A DNA stretch of 64,000 nucleotides from Streptomyces liliiviolaceus (GTDB taxonomy: Bacteria; Actinomycetota; Actinomycetes; Streptomycetales; Streptomycetaceae), in contig NZ_JAGPYQ010000002.1 of assembly GCF_018070025.1 (NCBI RefSeq), positions 248,001-312,000 on the forward strand, read 5' to 3'. Position 1 is the first letter of the stretch; each line of letters opens with the position of its first letter. Shown piece after piece: positions 23,101 through 34,125 of the stretch. The position numbers and the translations under genes are program-made. Below the pieces are notes generated by a model. The model made no database searches. It saw only the letters and a list, made by a program, of their open reading frames with translations, and had not been told where the DNA came from.

Positions 23101-26100
23101 CCGAGCCGTCCGATGACCGCGGACGACATGTCGGTTCCCCAGAACTCCTCGGTGCGCTCCAGGAGCTGGGACATCAGCAGGCCGGTGCCGACGCCGATCT
23201 CCAGCACCCGGCGCGGGGACCAGCGGGTGATCTGTTCCACCGCCGCGTCCCGCCACAGCGCCATCTCGTGCAGCGCGATCGGCTGCCCGGAGTAGCTGGA
23301 GTTCCAGCCGGAGAAGTCCTCGCCCCAACGCGCGTCGGAGACGGCGTACATGTCGTCGTAGATCTGCTCCCACTCGTCGACCTGCTCCTCGGCACCCGCG
23401 GTGTCGGAGGCGTCCGCGGCGGGCACCACATAGCCCACCAGGCGCCGGTCGCCGGTCCGGTCCTCGTCCCAGGTGACCACGGACTGGGCCACGCCGGGGT
23501 GGGACATCAGGGCGGCCTCGACCTCCCCGGGCTCGATGCGGAAGCCGCGGATCTTCAGTTGGGTGTCGCCGCGGCCACGGAAGGCCAGGGTGTCGTCCTC
23601 GGTCCAGACGACGATGTCGCCGGTGCGGTACATGCGTGTCCCGGGCTCGCCGAAGGGGCAGGCCACGAAGCGGTCCGAGGTCTGCGCGGCACGGTTCACA
23701 TAGCCGCGGGCCAGTCCGGCACCCGCGATGTACAGCTCGCCGGGCACGCCGGGCAGCGCCGGGCGCAGTGCGGCGTCCAGCACATAGACCCGCATGTTGT
23801 CCATGGGCCGGCCGATCGGCACCGTCTCGCCGACGTCCTCGGCGGTGGGCATCGGGTGGCAGGTGGCGAACGTGGTGGTCTCGGTGGGTCCGTAACCGTC
23901 CACGATCGTGACGTCCGGGCATGCCCGCAGCACGCGCCGCGCGGCGGCCGGGGAGACCACGTCACCGCCGGTCCAGATCTCGTGCACGCCGGCGAAGCAC
24001 TCCGGGTCCTCGTCGGAGATCGACTTGAACAGGCCGGCGGTCAGCCACAGCGCGGTGACCTGGTGCCGGACCAGCAGCGCGCCCAGCTCTGCCGGGCTCA
24101 GCCGGCCGGGCGGGGACACGACGACCCTGCCGCCGCCCAGCAGCGGGGCCCACAGTTCGTACGTCGCGGCGTCGAAGGACTGTGGTGAGTGCAGCAGCAC
24201 CCGCTGGTGGGCGGCGCCGCGGTAGCGGCGGTCCAGGGCCAGTCCGGCCACGGCCCGGTGGGTGACCGCGACACCCTTGGGGACGCCGGTGGAGCCGGAG
24301 GTGTACATCACGTAGGCGAGCCGGTCACCGGACCCGGGCCCGGCTGGCAGGTCGGAGTCGTCCGGCGCGCGGTCCACGGCCTCCCGTGTCGCGGGATCGT
24401 CGAGGACCAGCTGCGGGCAGTCGCCCGCGGGCAGCTTCGCGGCGGTCTCCCGGTCGGTCAGGAGGACCGTGGGCCGGGCGTCGGCCAGCATGAACTCGAT
24501 GCGCCCGGACGGGTAGTCGGGGTCGATCGGAAGATAGGCCCCGCCTGCCTTGAGAACGGCCAGCAGGGCGACGATCAGTTCCGTGGAACGGGGCAGGGCC
24601 AGCCCGACGACGGACTCGGACCGCACTCCGCGGTCGGCCAGCACCCGGGCCAGCCGGCCGGCCCGGGAGTTGAGTTCGCGGTAGGTCAGCTCCTCGTCGC
24701 CGAAGACCACCGCCGTCGCGTCGGGCGTGGCGGCGGCCTGTTCGGCGAACAGTTCGTGCACGGTCCGCTCGGGGACCGGTGCGCCGGTGTCGTTGAGGCC
24801 GTGCAGCAGCCGGTCCCGTTCGGCGGGCTCCAGGACGTCCAGTGCGCCGACGGGAGTGTCGGGGTCGGTCACCAGCTGCCGCAGCACAGCGGCGAACCGG
24901 GCGGCGATGCCCTCCGCCCGTTCGCGGTCGAACAGGTGGTGCTGGTACTGGAGACCGACCCGCAGGTGCGGTTCGGCGAAGGCCATCACGACCAGCGGGT
25001 AGTGCGCGCCGCTGAGCGGGCTGATGCCGGTCACCTCGATGCCGGCCGCCTGGTTGGCCTCGGTCAGGCCCACGCTGTCGATCGGGTAGGACTCGAAGCC
25101 GACCAGGGTGTCGAACAGCACGTTCAGCCCGGTGGCCTTGTGGATCTCCAGCAGCCCGTGGTGGTGATGGTCCAGCAGCGCGCTCTGCCGCTCCTGAAGG
25201 TCGGCGAGCATGCCGCGCAGGGTGTCGGCGGGGGCGCAGCGCACCCGCACGGGCAGGGTGTTGATGAACAGGCCGACCATCGAGTCGACGCCCGGCACGG
25301 CCGGCGGGCGGCCGGACACGGTGGCGCCGAAGACGACCTCCTCACGGCCGGTGAGCCTGGCGAGCAGGACGGCCCAGGTGCCCTGCACCAGCGTGTTCAG
25401 CGTCAGCCCCAGCTCGGCGGCGCGGCGCGCCAGTTCGCGCGCGGCGTCGGCGGTGAGCGGCACGTCGACCTGTCCGATGCCGGCCGGGTCGGCGCCGGAC
25501 AGCGCGTCGGGGGCGAGCAGGGTGGGTTCCTCCACGCCTGACAGCTCGGCGGACCAGGCGCGGGCCGCCGCCGCACGGTCCTGCCCGTTCAGCCATTCCA
25601 GGAATTCGCGGAAGCCGTGGGCCCGGGGCAGCGCGGAGGCGTCGCCGCCGGATGCGTACAGCCGCAACAGGTCCTTCATCAGCAGCGGCACCGACCAGCC
25701 GTCGAACAGGACGTGGTGCGCGGTGAAGACCAGTTCCCAGCGTTCCTCGGCGGTCTTCAGCAGGCTCATCCGTACCAGCGGCGCGGTGGCGAGGTCGAAG
25801 TGGTCGTCGTGGTCGTCGGCCAGGAACTGCTTGAGGGTCTCCTCACGGATGTCCTCGCCGAGGGTGCTGAGGTCGGCCTCGTGCCAGGGCAGCTCGACCC
25901 GTTCCGGCACCAGCTGCACCCGGTCCCCGGCGGCGTCCTGGACGAACGCGGCCCGAAGGTTCGGGTAGCGGTCCAGCAGCGCCTGCCCGGCCGCCCGCAT
26001 CCGGTCGGCGTCCACGTCGCCGGAGAGGTGGAACACCAGCTGCATCTGATAGGCGTCGAAGGTCGATCCCGCGAGCTGCGCGTGGAACAGCAGCCCGGAC

Positions 26101-29100
26101 TGCATGGTGGTCAGCGGCCACACGTCGGCCAGGTCCGGGAGGCGCCGCTCCCAGGTCTCCAGCTCGCCCTGTGTCACGGGTACCAGCGGCACGTCGGAGG
26201 GGGTGAGCCCGCCGGCGCCGGGGGCGGCGGCGTGCCGGGCGAGGGCTTCCAGGGCCTCGCACCACAGGTCGGCCAGTTCCCGTACGTCGTCCTCGGCGAG
26301 GATGCCCGAGGCGAAGCCGAGACGGGCGGCGAGCCGCGGGCCCTGCGGGGTGTCGGTCACCAGTGCGTTGACGTCCAGCACGGACAGGGCGGGCATGGCG
26401 GGGTCGGGTTCCGCGACCAGTTCCGCGGTGCCCTCGGCCTGCGTCCAGCCGAGACCGCGCAGGTTCTCCGGCATGTCCGAAGCCGCGTACCGGCCCAGGT
26501 AGTTGAAGCCGATCTGGCCGGTCGGGTACCGGCGCAGGACGTCGGCGGTCTCGGGGTTGAGGTAGCGGAGCAGGCCGTAGCCGACGCCCTTGTCGGGAAC
26601 GGCGAGGAGCTGTTCCTTGACGGCCTTGAGTGCGGCTCCGGCGGCGGCGCCGCCGGCGAAGGCCTCGTCCAGGTCCGCTCCGGCGATGTCCAGGCGGACG
26701 GGGAACATGCTGGTGAACCAGCCCACGGTGCGGGACAGATCGGCGCCGGGGGCGACGGTCTCCTCACGGCCGTGTCCTTCGAGGCGGACCAGCGCCGAGG
26801 ACTCCTCGGTGCCCCGGGCGCGGCGCCAGCGCGCCACCGCGAGGGCGAGGGCGGTGAGCAGCCCGTCGTTGACGCCGGTGCGGAACGCCGCGGGCACGGT
26901 GGTCAGCATCGCCTCCGTCACGGCTGCGGGCAGCCGGACCCAGACATGGGCCACGGTGGAGACGACGTCGGTCACCGGGTCGAGCCGCCGGTCGCCGAGC
27001 AGCGGATCGGGGCCGTCCACGGTCGCGCGCCAGGCGTCCAGCTCGGCGACCCGCTGCGGGTCGGCCGCCTCGTCGGTGAGGGCGTGGGCCCAGCGGCGTG
27101 CGGAGGTGGTCACCGGAGCGAGTACGGGCGTGGTGCCCTGTTCGACCTGTTGCCAGGCGGCGGCGAGGTCCGGGAGCAGGATGCGCCAGGACACGCCGTC
27201 CACCACGAAGTGGTGCAGCACGATCACCAGCCGGCCGGGGGTGCCTGTCCGTTCGGGGTCGAACCAGATGAACTGCGCCATCACTCCGGCGGCCGGGTCC
27301 AGCCGGGCGGTGGCGGCGTCCAGCTCGTCCCGGGCGGAGCGCTGCCAGTCCTCGTCCCAGGTGCCGTCGCAGGCGACCTGGTGGATGAGGTCCGAGGCGT
27401 CGACGCCGCCTGCCGGGGTCACCTCCAGGGCGCCGCCGTTCCGGCGGTCGAGACGGGAGCGCAGCAGGTCGTGGCGGTCCAGGAGCGCGGTCAGTGTCGC
27501 GCTCAGGGCCCGGTGGTCGATGCCGTCCGGCAGGTCGACGGTCATCGACATGGCGAACCGGTCGATGCCGCCGCCGAGTTCGAGCAGGTACCTGCCGACC
27601 GGCAGCAGGGGCATCCGGCCCACGCCGCCGCCGTCGAGCTCCGCCAGGACGGATTCGACGCCCTGCCCGTCGCCGGACCCCGCCAGGTGCGCCAGTTCGG
27701 CGACGGTGCGGCATTCGAATATCTGGCGGGGGGTGACCTCGATGCCCTGGGCGCGGGCCCGGGAGACGACCTGGATGGAGCGGATGCTGTCGCCGCCGAT
27801 GGCGAAGAAGTCGTCGTCGACGCCGACCCGGTCGGCGCCGAGGACCTCGGCGTAGACGGCGGTCAGGATCTCTTCCGCAGGCGTGCGCGGGGCCCGGTAG
27901 GCCTGGCCGGTGAACTCGGGGGCGGGCAGGGCGGCGCGGTCGAGCTTGCCGTTGGGGGCGAGCGGCAGCCGGTCCAGTACGACGAAGGTGGCCGGGACCA
28001 TGAACTCCGGCAGCCGGCCCGCGACGAAGCGGCGCAGCTCACGGACGGACAGTCCGGTCGTCAGGTCCACGTCCAGCTCGCTCAGGCTCTCCACGGTGCC
28101 GAAGCCGCTGGCGTCCGCGTCCACCGGGACGACGTGACCGACCAGTTGTCTGCTGCCGTCGGGACCGTCGTGGACGGTGACGGCGGCGTGGGTGATGCCG
28201 GGGTGTGCGGTGAGGGCGGCCTCGATCTCGCCGGGTTCGATACGCAGGCCGCGGATCTTGACCTGGGCGTCACCGCGTCCGACGTACTCCAGCTGCCCGT
28301 CGGAGGTCCAGCGGGCCAGGTCCCCGGTCCGGTACATCCGCGCCCCGGCCGGACCGTACGGATCGGCCACGAAACGCTCCGCGGTCAGCGCCGCCCGCCC
28401 GTGATAACCACGCGCGACGCTCCCCGCGACGTACAACTCACCCACCACACCCACCGGCACCGGCCCCAGACCGGAGCCGAGGACATAGGTGCGCATGTTG
28501 CCCAGCGGCGCCCCGATGGGCGCGCTGGAGGCACCGGCCCATTCCTGGTCGGCGGGGATCGGGAACGCCGTGGCGTAGAAGCTCTCGGTCTGCCCGTAGG
28601 CGTTGACGACCCGGACGCCGGGGATGGCCTCGCGGACCCGGGTCACCAGAGCGGCGGGCAGCGCCTCGCCCGCGAACACGACGGTGTCGGCGGTGATCTT
28701 CCCCGCCACCTGGTCGAGGAGTTCGGAGAACACGGACGGCACGGTGGACACGACGCCGCCCTGCCAGTCCCCGCGCTCGGCGATCACCAGCACGTCGCGG
28801 GCGATCTCGACCGTGCCGCCCGCGGCAAGGGTCGTGAAGACCTCGAAGACGGACACGTCGAAGTTGACCGAGGTCGCGGCGAGCATCCGGGTGTGCGCGC
28901 CGATGTCCATCGTGGTGGCCAGGCGCAGCACGCCGTTGACGACATTGCCGTGGGTGACCGCGACGCCCTTCGGGGTGCCCGTCGAGCCGGACGTGTACAT
29001 CACGTACGCCACGTCGTCCGGCCGCAGGGTGACCCGGACCGGGTCGTGCGGCTCATCCGGCTCGGTGAGGTCGAGGGAGTCGAGGTGGAGCCGGGGGGTG

Positions 29101-30833
29101 TCTCCGGCGGGCAGGACGTGTTCGGTGTCCCGGTCGGTCAGCAGCAGCACCGGAGCGGCATCGCCGACGATGAAGTCCAGCCGCCCACTCGGATACCGCG
29201 GATCGATCGGCAGATAGGCTCCGCCCGCCTTGAGGACGGCCAGCAGCGCGACCGGCAGCATCGCGGTACGCGGCAGTGCGAGACCGACGAGCGCGCCCGG
29301 ACCCACCCCGTGCGCAGCCAGCACCGACGCGAGTGCGTCGGACCGGTCGCCCAGCTCCCGGTACGTCAGTGTCGTCCCGTCGCACTCCACCGCGACCGCG
29401 TCCGGAGCCTCCGCGACCCGGCGCGCCACCAACTCCGGTACGGACACGCGCGGTGTCGGCTCGTCGGTGGCGTTGAAGCCGCGCAGCACCAGCTCCCGCT
29501 GCGCGTCGTCCAGCGCCTGGACGGCGGCCACCGGGCGGGCCGGGTCCTCGACCAGCGCACGGATCACCCGCACGTACCCGTCCGCGATGCGCTGCGCGGT
29601 CGCCGCGTCGAACAGATCGGTCGCGTACTCCAGGTAGCACAGCAGCCCCGGCTTCGCCGGATCCGAGAAGTAGTTGAACTCCAGATCGAACTTCGCCGTC
29701 GGCGTCGACAGGACCTCGAACCGCGCCGCCAGACCCGGCATGTCCACATCGATCCAGGCATCGTTCTCCCAGGTGAACATCACCTGGAACAACGGGTGGT
29801 ACGCCGTCGACCGCTCCGGGTTCAGCATCTCCACCAGACGCTCGAAGGGCGCGTCCTGATTGTCGTACGCCGCGAGCGCCTTCGCCTGCACGCGCTCCAG
29901 AACGTCCACGAACGACGGACGCCCCGACAGATCCGCGCGCAGCACCCACGTGTTGACGAAGAACCCCACCAGGTCGACCAGTTCGTCGTCCGTACGCCCG
30001 GCGATGGTCGACCCGATCGGTATGTCCTCGCCCGCCCCGAACTGCTGCAACGCCACCGCCAGCGCGGCCTGCATCACCATGGGGACCGTCACGTCCCGGT
30101 CGCGCGCCAGCGACTCCACGCGCCCCAGCAGACCGCCGTCCACCGCGAACTCGACCATGCTGCCCCGATGCGAGGCCACCGGCGGGCGCGGGCGGTCCGC
30201 CGGAAGCCGCACCGGCTGCGGGACTCCGGCCAGCTCATCGCGCCAGTGGGCCACCTGACCCGACAGCACACTCTGCGCATCGGACTCGTCCCCGAGCACC
30301 TCGCGCTGCCACATCGTGTAGTCGACGTACTGCACCGGGAGATCGGCCCATCCCGGAGCGGCACCCCGCGCCCGCGCCGAGTACGCAGCCCCCAGGTCCC
30401 GTGCCAACGGTCCCATCGACTCGCCGTCGGCGGCTATGTGGTGGACCAGCAGCAGCAGTACGTGTTCGTGCGCGCCCACTCGCAACAGCCGCGCGCGCAA
30501 CGGGATCTCCGCCGAGAGATCGAAGAGATGCGCCGCGGCCATCTCCGCGAGGGTGTCGTCGAGCCGGTCCGGGGCGACCTCGGTCACCGGCAGGTCGACC
30601 GTCGCCTCGGCGACCGGCACGACCTGCTGGAACGCCACGCCCTGTGCGTCCTCGACGACCAGGGTGCGCAGGCTCTCGTGCCGCGTCACCACGTCACGTA
30701 CGGCCGATTCGAGGGCCACCACGTCGAGTTCGCCGGAGAGCCGCATGACGAACGGCACGTTGTAGGTCGCCGAGGGGCCCTCGAAGCGGTCGATAAACCA
30801 AAGGCGACGCTGCGCGAAGGACAACGGGATCAT
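13263..30833 (-). CDS. NRPS-B, four modules: C-A-T-E / C-A-MT-T / C-A-T-E / C-A-T-TE
   Basis: A 5856-aa synthetase. Domains in order with key motifs: C (HHIAADGES near 150); A (YTSGSTG near 611); T (AIGGDSIRS near 1010); E ([10 protein letters not shown] near 1204); C (HHVLFDGWS near 1706); A (near 2175) interrupted by an N-methyltransferase (EIGVGTG near 2543); T (ALGGHSLLA near 2951); C (HHIASDGSS near 3144); A (near 3624); T (near 4019); E (near 4216); C (near 4716); A (near 5189); T (DLGGHSLRL near 5563); and a TE with GHSSGG near 5702 plus Asp and His of the triad. The C domains after E domains differ in type from those after non-E modules, as expected for D- and L-accepting classes. Its ATG overlaps the NRPS-A stop (TAATG), so it works directly after NRPS-A and ends the line. 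Predicted residues are given under the module entries. Confidence 0.97.
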   Translation of the reverse strand: MIPLSFAQRRLWFIDRFEGPSATYNVPFVMRLSGELDVVALESAVRDVVTRHESLRTLVVEDAQGVAFQQVVPVAEATVDLPVTEVAPDRLDDTLAEMAAAHLFDLSAEIPLRARLLRVGAHEHVLLLLVHHIAADGESMGPLARDLGAAYSARARGAAPGWADLPVQYVDYTMWQREVLGDESDAQSVLSGQVAHWRDELAGVPQPVRLPADRPRPPVASHRGSMVEFAVDGGLLGRVESLARDRDVTVPMVMQAALAVALQQFGAGEDIPIGSTIAGRTDDELVDLVGFFVNTWVLRADLSGRPSFVDVLERVQAKALAAYDNQDAPFERLVEMLNPERSTAYHPLFQVMFTWENDAWIDVDMPGLAARFEVLSTPTAKFDLEFNYFSDPAKPGLLCYLEYATDLFDAATAQRIADGYVRVIRALVEDPARPVAAVQALDDAQRELVLRGFNATDEPTPRVSVPELVARRVAEAPDAVAVECDGTTLTYRELGDRSDALASVLAAHGVGPGALVGLALPRTAMLPVALLAVLKAGGAYLPIDPRYPSGRLDFIVGDAAPVLLLTDRDTEHVLPAGDTPRLHLDSLDLTEPDEPHDPVRVTLRPDDVAYVMYTSGSTGTPKGVAVTHGNVVNGVLRLATTMDIGAHTRMLAATSVNFDVSVFEVFTTLAAGGTVEIARDVLVIAERGDWQGGVVSTVPSVFSELLDQVAGKITADTVVFAGEALPAALVTRVREAIPGVRVVNAYGQTESFYATAFPIPADQEWAGASSAPIGAPLGNMRTYVLGSGLGPVPVGVVGELYVAGSVARGYHGRAALTAERFVADPYGPAGARMYRTGDLARWTSDGQLEYVGRGDAQVKIRGLRIEPGEIEAALTAHPGITHAAVTVHDGPDGSRQLVGHVVPVDADASGFGTVESLSELDVDLTTGLSVRELRRFVAGRLPEFMVPATFVVLDRLPLAPNGKLDRAALPAPEFTGQAYRAPRTPAEEILTAVYAEVLGADRVGVDDDFFAIGGDSIRSIQVVSRARAQGIEVTPRQIFECRTVAELAHLAGSGDGQGVESVLAELDGGGVGRMPLLPVGRYLLELGGGIDRFAMSMTVDLPDGIDHRALSATLTALLDRHDLLRSRLDRRNGGALEVTPAGGVDASDLIHQVACDGTWDEDWQRSARDELDAATARLDPAAGVMAQFIWFDPERTGTPGRLVIVLHHFVVDGVSWRILLPDLAAAWQQVEQGTTPVLAPVTTSARRWAHALTDEAADPQRVAELDAWRATVDGPDPLLGDRRLDPVTDVVSTVAHVWVRLPAAVTEAMLTTVPAAFRTGVNDGLLTALALAVARWRRARGTEESSALVRLEGHGREETVAPGADLSRTVGWFTSMFPVRLDIAGADLDEAFAGGAAAGAALKAVKEQLLAVPDKGVGYGLLRYLNPETADVLRRYPTGQIGFNYLGRYAASDMPENLRGLGWTQAEGTAELVAEPDPAMPALSVLDVNALVTDTPQGPRLAARLGFASGILAEDDVRELADLWCEALEALARHAAAPGAGGLTPSDVPLVPVTQGELETWERRLPDLADVWPLTTMQSGLLFHAQLAGSTFDAYQMQLVFHLSGDVDADRMRAAGQALLDRYPNLRAAFVQDAAGDRVQLVPERVELPWHEADLSTLGEDIREETLKQFLADDHDDHFDLATAPLVRMSLLKTAEERWELVFTAHHVLFDGWSVPLLMKDLLRLYASGGDASALPRAHGFREFLEWLNGQDRAAAARAWSAELSGVEEPTLLAPDALSGADPAGIGQVDVPLTADAARELARRAAELGLTLNTLVQGTWAVLLARLTGREEVVFGATVSGRPPAVPGVDSMVGLFINTLPVRVRCAPADTLRGMLADLQERQSALLDHHHHGLLEIHKATGLNVLFDTLVGFESYPIDSVGLTEANQAAGIEVTGISPLSGAHYPLVVMAFAEPHLRVGLQYQHHLFDRERAEGIAARFAAVLRQLVTDPDTPVGALDVLEPAERDRLLHGLNDTGAPVPERTVHELFAEQAAATPDATAVVFGDEELTYRELNSRAGRLARVLADRGVRSESVVGLALPRSTELIVALLAVLKAGGAYLPIDPDYPSGRIEFMLADARPTVLLTDRETAAKLPAGDCPQLVLDDPATREAVDRAPDDSDLPAGPGSGDRLAYVMYTSGSTGVPKGVAVTHRAVAGLALDRRYRGAAHQRVLLHSPQSFDAATYELWAPLLGGGRVVVSPPGRLSPAELGALLVRHQVTALWLTAGLFKSISDEDPECFAGVHEIWTGGDVVSPAAARRVLRACPDVTIVDGYGPTETTTFATCHPMPTAEDVGETVPIGRPMDNMRVYVLDAALRPALPGVPGELYIAGAGLARGYVNRAAQTSDRFVACPFGEPGTRMYRTGDIVVWTEDDTLAFRGRGDTQLKIRGFRIEPGEVEAALMSHPGVAQSVVTWDEDRTGDRRLVGYVVPAADASDTAGAEEQVDEWEQIYDDMYAVSDARWGEDFSGWNSSYSGQPIALHEMALWRDAAVEQITRWSPRRVLEIGVGTGLLMSQLLERTEEFWGTDMSSAVIGRLGEQVARTGFADRVHLRHRHADDMSGLPREHFDIVVLNSVVQYFPDADYLDQVLTRALELLAPGGRVLVGDVRNAGSLRLFRTGVQRAHHPEAAASATRAAVARAMLMEKELVLDPEWFARWGERRGAGVDIRLKPGRFHNELTRHRYEVVLHKASADALRLDDAPVVRWGRPVDDLTGLEHACRTLGDGPVRVTRIPNARLAAEVEAAAAVSLIPEPAAGGGPALDPQEVCDWAAEHGWGALVTWSADAAECFDAVLLPGGPAADRVTTGGFAPSGRADRTLANEPAAAGRIGTLVTSLRGYLKDRLPDHLVPSTVIAIAEVPLTVNGKLDRRALPAPDYTGTAGGRAPRTPQEELLCGLFAEVLGLDRVGIDDDFFALGGHSLLATRLVSRIRTALGAELPIRVVFESPTVVELTAQLSAGAPVRPPLRRAEHRGENVPLSYAQRRLWFIDRFEGPSATYNAPFPLRLSGALDPAALELAVRDVVARHESLRTLITVDDQGIPSQRILPVAQAHLTVPVVDVAPDGFDDAMAEAAGQPFDLATEIPLRATLLRLGAQEHVLMLLIHHIASDGSSMAPLARDLTTAYAARQEGTAPQWPELPVQYVDYTLWQTELLGEESDPDSVLAGQVAYWRAELADVPQPLRLPSDRPRPPVASHRGAAVEFALDAETTAAVEDLARERGATASMVLESALAVLLHALGGGDDVTIGSPIANRTDEALADLVGFFVNTWVLRADLSGNPSFTDVLAQVRGKSLAAYDNQDVPFERLVEVLNPERSTAYSPLFQVMFAWQNFARRDFALPGLRVEFERVRTETAKFDLFFNMADLPGRGVVGLLEYASDLFDHDTAQAVVDRYLRLVRELVVEPSRPVGLAELLEPAERELVLYGLNDTAQPTPAVTVPGLVERQAALTPQAKAVVFGEDALSYLELDARSDVLASVLAGHGVVPGSVVGVALPRTDSLPVALLGVLKAGGAYLPIDPRYPSGRLDFIVGDAAPVLLLTDRDTEHVLPAGDTPRLHLDDLDLTEPDEPHDPVRVALRPDDVAYVMYTSGSTGTPKGVAVTHGNVVNGVLRLAATMDVSARTRMLAATSVNFDVSVFEMFTTLAAGGTVEIVRDVLAVAERGGWQGGVVSTVPSVFSELLDQVAGKITADTVVFAGEALPAALVTRVREAIPGVRVVNAYGQTESFYATAFPVPAGEEWAGGGSAPIGAPLGNMRTYVLGSGLTPVPVGVVGELYVAGSVARGYHGRAALTAERFVADPYGPAGARMYRTGDLARWTSDGQLEYVGRGDAQVKIRGLRIEPGEIEAALTAHPGVAQAVVISHQGHERSGSRQLVGYVVPVSTDSGGTVDEQGVFAAPMTAGVSDRELRRFVAGRLPEFMVPAVFVMLDRLPLAPNGKLDRAALPEPDFGGESYRAPRTEAEHVLAAVYAEVLGVDRVGVDDDFFAIGGDSIRSIQIVSRARAQGVEVNARQIFELRTVAELAEAAGGELTAGPVLTELAGGGVGELPLPPIGRYLLELGGGYDRFAMSVALELPAGIDEDGLLATLGAVLDRHDVLRSRLDPEGDALVVAPAGTVDLASLVRTVACDGTWDEDWLRTARSELDAATGRLDPVGAVMAQFVWFAPEQAGVPGRLLVVLHHFVVDGVSWRILVPDLAAAWEQVRAGRTPSLPEVGTSVRRWAHALQDEAYEEDRLAELQHWLDTVERPDPLLGSRALNPAVDLMSTVESVSVELPEPLTESLLTTVPTAFHGGVNDGLLSALAVATAKWRAARGIEETSALIRLEGHGREEQVVPGADLSRTVGWFTSMFPVRVDTAGVDLDDALAGGPAAGRVIKNVKEQLLAVPDKGIGFGLLRHLNPATAAELDWQPTPQISFNYLGRVSADDMPEQLRGLGWTPAADALGLTADLDANMPAMATLDISAYVTDTERGPRLSARIAFPTGLLSRADAQELADLWRDALEGLTRHVAAPGAGGLTPSDLPLLTVAQSEIERWERQYPGLTDAWPLAPLQFGVLFESMRLEEGAFDPHLVQVSFHAQGRIDSARMQAAAQALVERHANLRVAFITDVQGDLVQLVVDEAEVPWREVDLSGLDEPEREEAYERLLAEDHHVHFDPQKPPMLRVTLVRLSPVRSELVLTVHHVLFDGWSFPMLVRDLLQLYAAEGDGTLLPKAPEYKDFLRWLARRDDEADARAWAKELDGVTEPTLLTPDFEGGTGEDQRAGTVDVPLSPEAARALKRRAAELGVSMSTLVQGIWALMIGQLTGRQDVLLGTTVSGRPPEVPGIDSMVGLFVNSLPIRVEYAQHDTFTEVLRGLQDRQTALLDHHHYGLYRIQRETGLTNLFNTIVLFQSFPVDREGMGEADAAAGLSITGMRPATGAPYLVGLAADAEPDLRMILQYQRNGIREETVQLIATRLLRLLRQLVADPDVPVGAADVLAPAERHQLLDQFNDTAAAGPARTVPELFERQVSAAPDVAAVLFENESLSYRELDARANRLARVLAWRGVGPETVVGVALRRSPDWCVAVLAVMKAGGAYLPLDPAYPAERLTFMVEDSATDLILVDEETDGRLPELSATRLRLDEAEFVAELAGASPDPLTDADRSCPLSVANAAYVIYTSGSTGRPKGVAVTHTGFANVVAVIVDRMKVSSGSRVLQFASPSFDVSVGEMCMSLLAGATLVMAGKDRLTAGDPLVETVGEYRVTHAILPPAVLAALPEGSLPSVESLMVAGEATSPELAATWSAGRRMFNGYGPTEATVGVTVSELTGDGRVPIGRPIPNTRIYVLDSALRPVLPGVPGELYIAGAGLTRGYQHRTGLTASRFVACPFGGPGERMYRTGDLVAWTADGELDFYGRTDNQVKIRGFRVELGEIEAALTAHDAVDRAVVVARENEEGDKQLIGYIVPAGGAVAVEELRRQVSERMPEYMVPAAFVTLEQLPLTPNGKLDRDALPDPDFNSVAYRAPRTPLERTLAELFAEVLELDRVGIDDNFFDLGGHSLRLTRLLSRIHALLDIKVPIRVMFGSSTVLQLAEYIEERTGTETPAFTDPFAVVLPMHAGGSEPPVWFIHPGVGLCWSYLGFADRLGDRPVYGIQSRGFDGSLRIESTEAVVDDYLEQILAVQPDGPFHLVGHSSGGTYAQAIAARLRALGHEVPLLALLDSPPSSWFRRVTEPVNIAEVRAFFDEFFLASVGEDSSRKELVTNASAVFKAHSERLPEFDSPRFDGDALFFYATLNPDDSYAADWEPLIGGTVHQYDIAATHMDLAKPGPAAEICRILTRHLAEN
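17195..21812 (-). other. NRPS module 5: C-A-T-E, predicted second piperazic acid, converted to D
   Basis: Specificity residues are again DVFTVAAYAK. The A domain is almost identical to that of module 3 at the DNA level (see repeat entries). It has an L-donor C domain, a GGDS carrier and an intact E domain ([10 protein letters not shown]). Confidence 0.78.
19156..20220. repeat. A-domain repeat copy 2 (module 5), nearly identical to copy 1
   Basis: Direct-repeat partner of 28196-29260. The flanking C, T and E segments of the two modules are clearly less alike, so homogenisation is focused on the substrate-selecting domain. A known hazard for short-read assembly. Confidence 0.85.
21815..26210 (-). 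other. NRPS module 4: C-A-MT-T, predicted N-methyl branched aliphatic residue (Val-like)
   Basis: Specificity residues read DAYWWGGTFK, matching Val-type codes. An N-methyltransferase of about 320 residues is inserted between A8 and A10 (roughly 23400-22250) with SAM motif EIGVGTG and a later NSVVQYFP motif. The upstream C domain is of the D-donor type (HHVLFDGWS). There is no E domain, so the residue stays L and is N-methylated. Confidence 0.78.
26215..30833 (-). other. NRPS module 3: C-A-T-E, predicted piperazic acid, converted to D
   Basis: First module of NRPS-B. GrsA-aligned specificity residues read DVFTVAAYAK. This is very close to the code I know for piperazate-activating domains in other actinomycete clusters (DVFSVAAYAK type). 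The epimerisation domain has an intact [10 protein letters not shown], and the carrier protein has the GGDS form typical before E domains. The C domain is of the L-donor type, fitting a preceding module without E. Confidence 0.78.
28196..29260. repeat. A-domain repeat copy 1 (module 3), nearly identical to copy 2
   Basis: About 1.06 kb encoding most of the module-3 adenylation core. It matches 19156-20220 with only scattered mismatches and an offset close to 9040 bases. Long exact runs include silent positions, for example around 28374-28466. Recent duplication or gene conversion is the simplest explanation. Confidence 0.85.
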
Positions 30834-33800
30834 TACTGTCCACTCCTGTTCATCTTGCGCAGACGGGGCCGGCTCGACCTCGTCGCGTTCTTTACGGTGC
30901 GCGACAGTTCGGCGATGGTGCGGAACTGGAAGATGTCTCTGATCGGCACGTTCACGCCGAGTGTTTTCCTGATGCGGCTGGTGAGCCGGGTGGCGGTGAT
31001 CGAGTTGCCGCCTAGTTCGAAGAAGTCGTCGCCGATACCGACCCGCTCCAGCTCCAGGACCTCCGCCATCAGCGAGCAGAGCGCCTCCTCCTCCGGTGTC
31101 CTCGGAGGCCGGTACACATGGCCGCCGGAGTCCGGGGCGGGCAGGGCCGCCCGGTCCAGGCGGCCGTCGGGTCTGCGCGGCAGCCGGTCCAGCTCCACCA
31201 GGGCGGCGGGCACAAGAGGGTGCGGCAGCCGTTCGGCGAGGAGGCCGGCGAGCTTGTCGGTGCCCACGGCCCCGTCGGACGCGTCCGCGCCCCCGGGCAC
31301 CACGTAGGCCACCAGCTGCGGGGTTCCGCCGGCGCGCCGGTCCTCGCCGGACACCACCACCGCCTCCGCCACACCGGGCTGTGCGGCCAACAGGGCCTGG
31401 ATCGTGTCCGGTTCGACGCGTACGCCGTGGACCGTGGCCTGGGAGTCGTACCGGCCGATGTGTTCGAGCCTGCCGTCGGCCGTGCGCCGGGCCAGATCGC
31501 CGGTGCGGTACATCCGGGAGCCGGGCGGACCGTAGGGGTCGGCGACGAACCGTTCAGCGGTCGGGCCGGTCCGGTTCCGGTAGCCGCGGGCCACCGTGGG
31601 GCCGGCGACATACACCTCCCCGACCGCGCCCGGCGGTACCGGCGTGAGTCCCGTGCTCAGCACGTGGAGCCGGGCGCGGGCCAGCGGTGTGCCGAAGGCG
31701 GCGGCCGGCCGGCCGGGCCGGGTGTCCTCGCCGGCTGTGATGTGGGCGGCGACGTAGCCGGTCTCGCTCAGGCCGTACGCGCCGACCAGCCGGGCGCCGG
31801 GGACCGTCTCCCGGATGCGCTGCGCCAGTGCGGCTGTCGGTGCTTCACCGGTGAACACCACGGTGTCCACGGCGATGTCGCCGGTCGTGCGGTCCAGCAG
31901 CGCGGCGAACGCCGAGGGGACGGTGCTGACGACGTCGCCGCGCCAGCCCTTCTCCTCGCCCGGCGTGCCGGGGGCCGCGGCGAGTTCGACGGTGCCGCCC
32001 GCGCACAGCGTCGCGAAGACCTCGAACACGGTGGCCTCGAAGGCGGCGGGCGCGCCGGCCAGCAGGCGTGCGCCGTCCGGGGCGCCGAGGCACGCGGCCA
32101 GCCCGGCCACCCCGGCTGCGAGGTTGCCGTGGGTGAGCTCCACACCACGCGGGCCGCCGGGATGTCCGGAGGTGACCGTCACCAGTGCCAGGTGGTCCGG
32201 GTGCGGCGGCGCGACGCGGTCCGCGTCGCCCGGGTCGGCCGTGTCGCCCTGGTCAGGGTCCGTTCCGACGGGGGTGATCTCGTCGAGGCCCAGGTGCGGC
32301 GGTCCGTCGCCGGGCGGGGCGCCGGAGGCGGTGGCGGTGGCGGTGGCGGTGGCGGTGAGGAGCAGGTCCGGGGCGGCCTCGGCGACGAGGTGGCGCCGGT
32401 ACTCCCCCGGGTCGTCCGGGTTCAGCGCGAGGTAGCCGCCGCCGGCCTTCAGCACGGCCAGCAGCGCGGTCACCATGGCGGCCGAGCGGGGCAGGGCCGC
32501 CGCCACCACGGCGTCGGGTCCGATGCCGCGCCCGATCAGCGTGCGCGCCAGCCGGTTCGCCCGGGAGTTCAGCTCGCGGTAGGTCAGGGACTCCTCTCCG
32601 GACACCACGGCCGTGGTGTCCGGGGAGGCGGCGGCGCGGCGTTCGAAGAGCGCGACGACGGTCCCGGTCTCCTGGGCGGTCTCCTCGGTGGCGGTCCGCT
32701 CACCGAGCAGGTGCTCGCGTTCGGCGGACGTCAGGATGTCGACGGTGCCCACCGTGCGCCCTGGGTCGGCCGCGAGGTCGCCCAGGATCCGTCCGTAGCG
32801 GCCGGCGATCGCGGTCGCCGCCGTGTGGTCGAGCGCCTGCTGCTGGTACTGCACGGTCAGCCGCAGCCGGTCGGAGTCCAGGAAGACGAGCACCGTCACC
32901 GGATAGTGGCTCGCGGTGAAGGAGCGGATGCCGGTGATCGATATCCCGGCCGCCCGGTTGGCCTCGACGATTCCGGCACGGTCCATCGGGAAGGACTCGA
33001 AGCCGATGATGGTGTCGAACAGCCGGTCGAGGCCGACGGCCTGGTGGATGTCACTGAGCCCGTAGTGATGGTGATCCAGCAGAGCGGCCTGCCGGTCCTG
33101 GAGGCCGGTCAGCAGCTCGGCGAAGGTGCTGGCGGGAGTGCACCGCACCCGTACGGGGAGGGTGTTGAGGAAGGTGCCGACGACCGAGTCGACGCCCGGC
33201 ACGGCGGGCGGCCGACCGGCGACGGTGGAGGCGAACAGCACGTCCTGGCGTCCGGTGAGCCGGCCCAGCAGGAGACCCCAGGCCGCCTGCACCACCGTGT
33301 TGAGGGTGACACCCAGTTCGGCGGCCCGGCGTACCAGGCTCCGGGCGTCGTCCGCCGACAGCGGTACGTCGACCTTGCCGGTGCCGGCGCCCGCGGCGGC
33401 CTCCGCACCCGGGACCAGCAGGGTGGGCTCGTCGATCCCCTCCAGTTCGGCGGTCCACACCCGGGCCGACTCCGCGGGGTCCCGCCGGGCGCTCCAGGCC
33501 AGGAAGTCCCGGTGGCTTCGCGCCGGCGGCAGCACGGAGGGGTCGCCGCCGGAGCCGTACAGCCGCAGCAGGTCCTGGACCAGCAGCGGCACCGACCAGC
33601 CGTCGAACAGCACATGGTGGGCGGTCAGGACGAGTTCGGCCCGCTCGGGGCCGGTGCCGACCAGGGTCATCCGCAGCAGCGGCGGGGCGGCGGGGTCGAA
33701 GTGGGCCCGGAGGTCGTCCGCCAGCACCCGTTCGAAGGCCGCGGTGCGCGCGTCCTCGTCCAGCCCCGTCAGGTCGACGGTCGCCCAGGGCAGTTCGGCA

Positions 33801-34125
33801 CTCTCCAGGACCAGTTGGACGAGGTCACCGCCGGCGTCCGTCGGATAGGCGGTGCGCAGGCTCGGATGACGGTTCAGGAGCGTCTGTCCGGCCGCCCGCA
33901 GCCGGTCGGCGTCGACCCGCCCGGACAGATGCAGCGCGTACTGGACCTGGTAGGCGTCGAACTCGGAGTCGTTGAGCATGGAATGGAACAGCAGCCCCGC
34001 CTGGAGCGGGGTCAGCGGCCAGGCGTCGGTCAGCCCCGGGTACTGCCGCTGCCAGGCGTCGAGGTCGCTCTGCCGTGCGTGCACCAGCGGCACGTCCGAG
34101 GGGGTCAGACCGCCGGCGCCGGGGG
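30833..34125 (-). other. NRPS module 2: C-A*-T with inactive-looking A domain; probably loaded in trans
   Basis: The C and T domains look intact, but the A domain has lost several invariant features. A3 reads [10 protein letters not shown] rather than TSGSTGxPKG; the amino-group-binding Asp (235 in GrsA) is Glu; A8 is [11 protein letters not shown]; and the catalytic Lys motif NGK is DGR. The remaining pocket (EAFTVTAYV) resembles the piperazate pocket of modules 3 and 5, so it probably decayed from such a domain. Confidence 0.82.

Noticed and set aside
18006..24188. A 2060-codon open frame on the + strand across the NRPS
   Set aside because: It is antisense to conserved NRPS domains and reads as low-complexity Gly/Arg/Gln-rich sequence, the usual shadow frame in GC-rich DNA. 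The same applies to the long + strand frames at 25617-31307 and 31118-37564.
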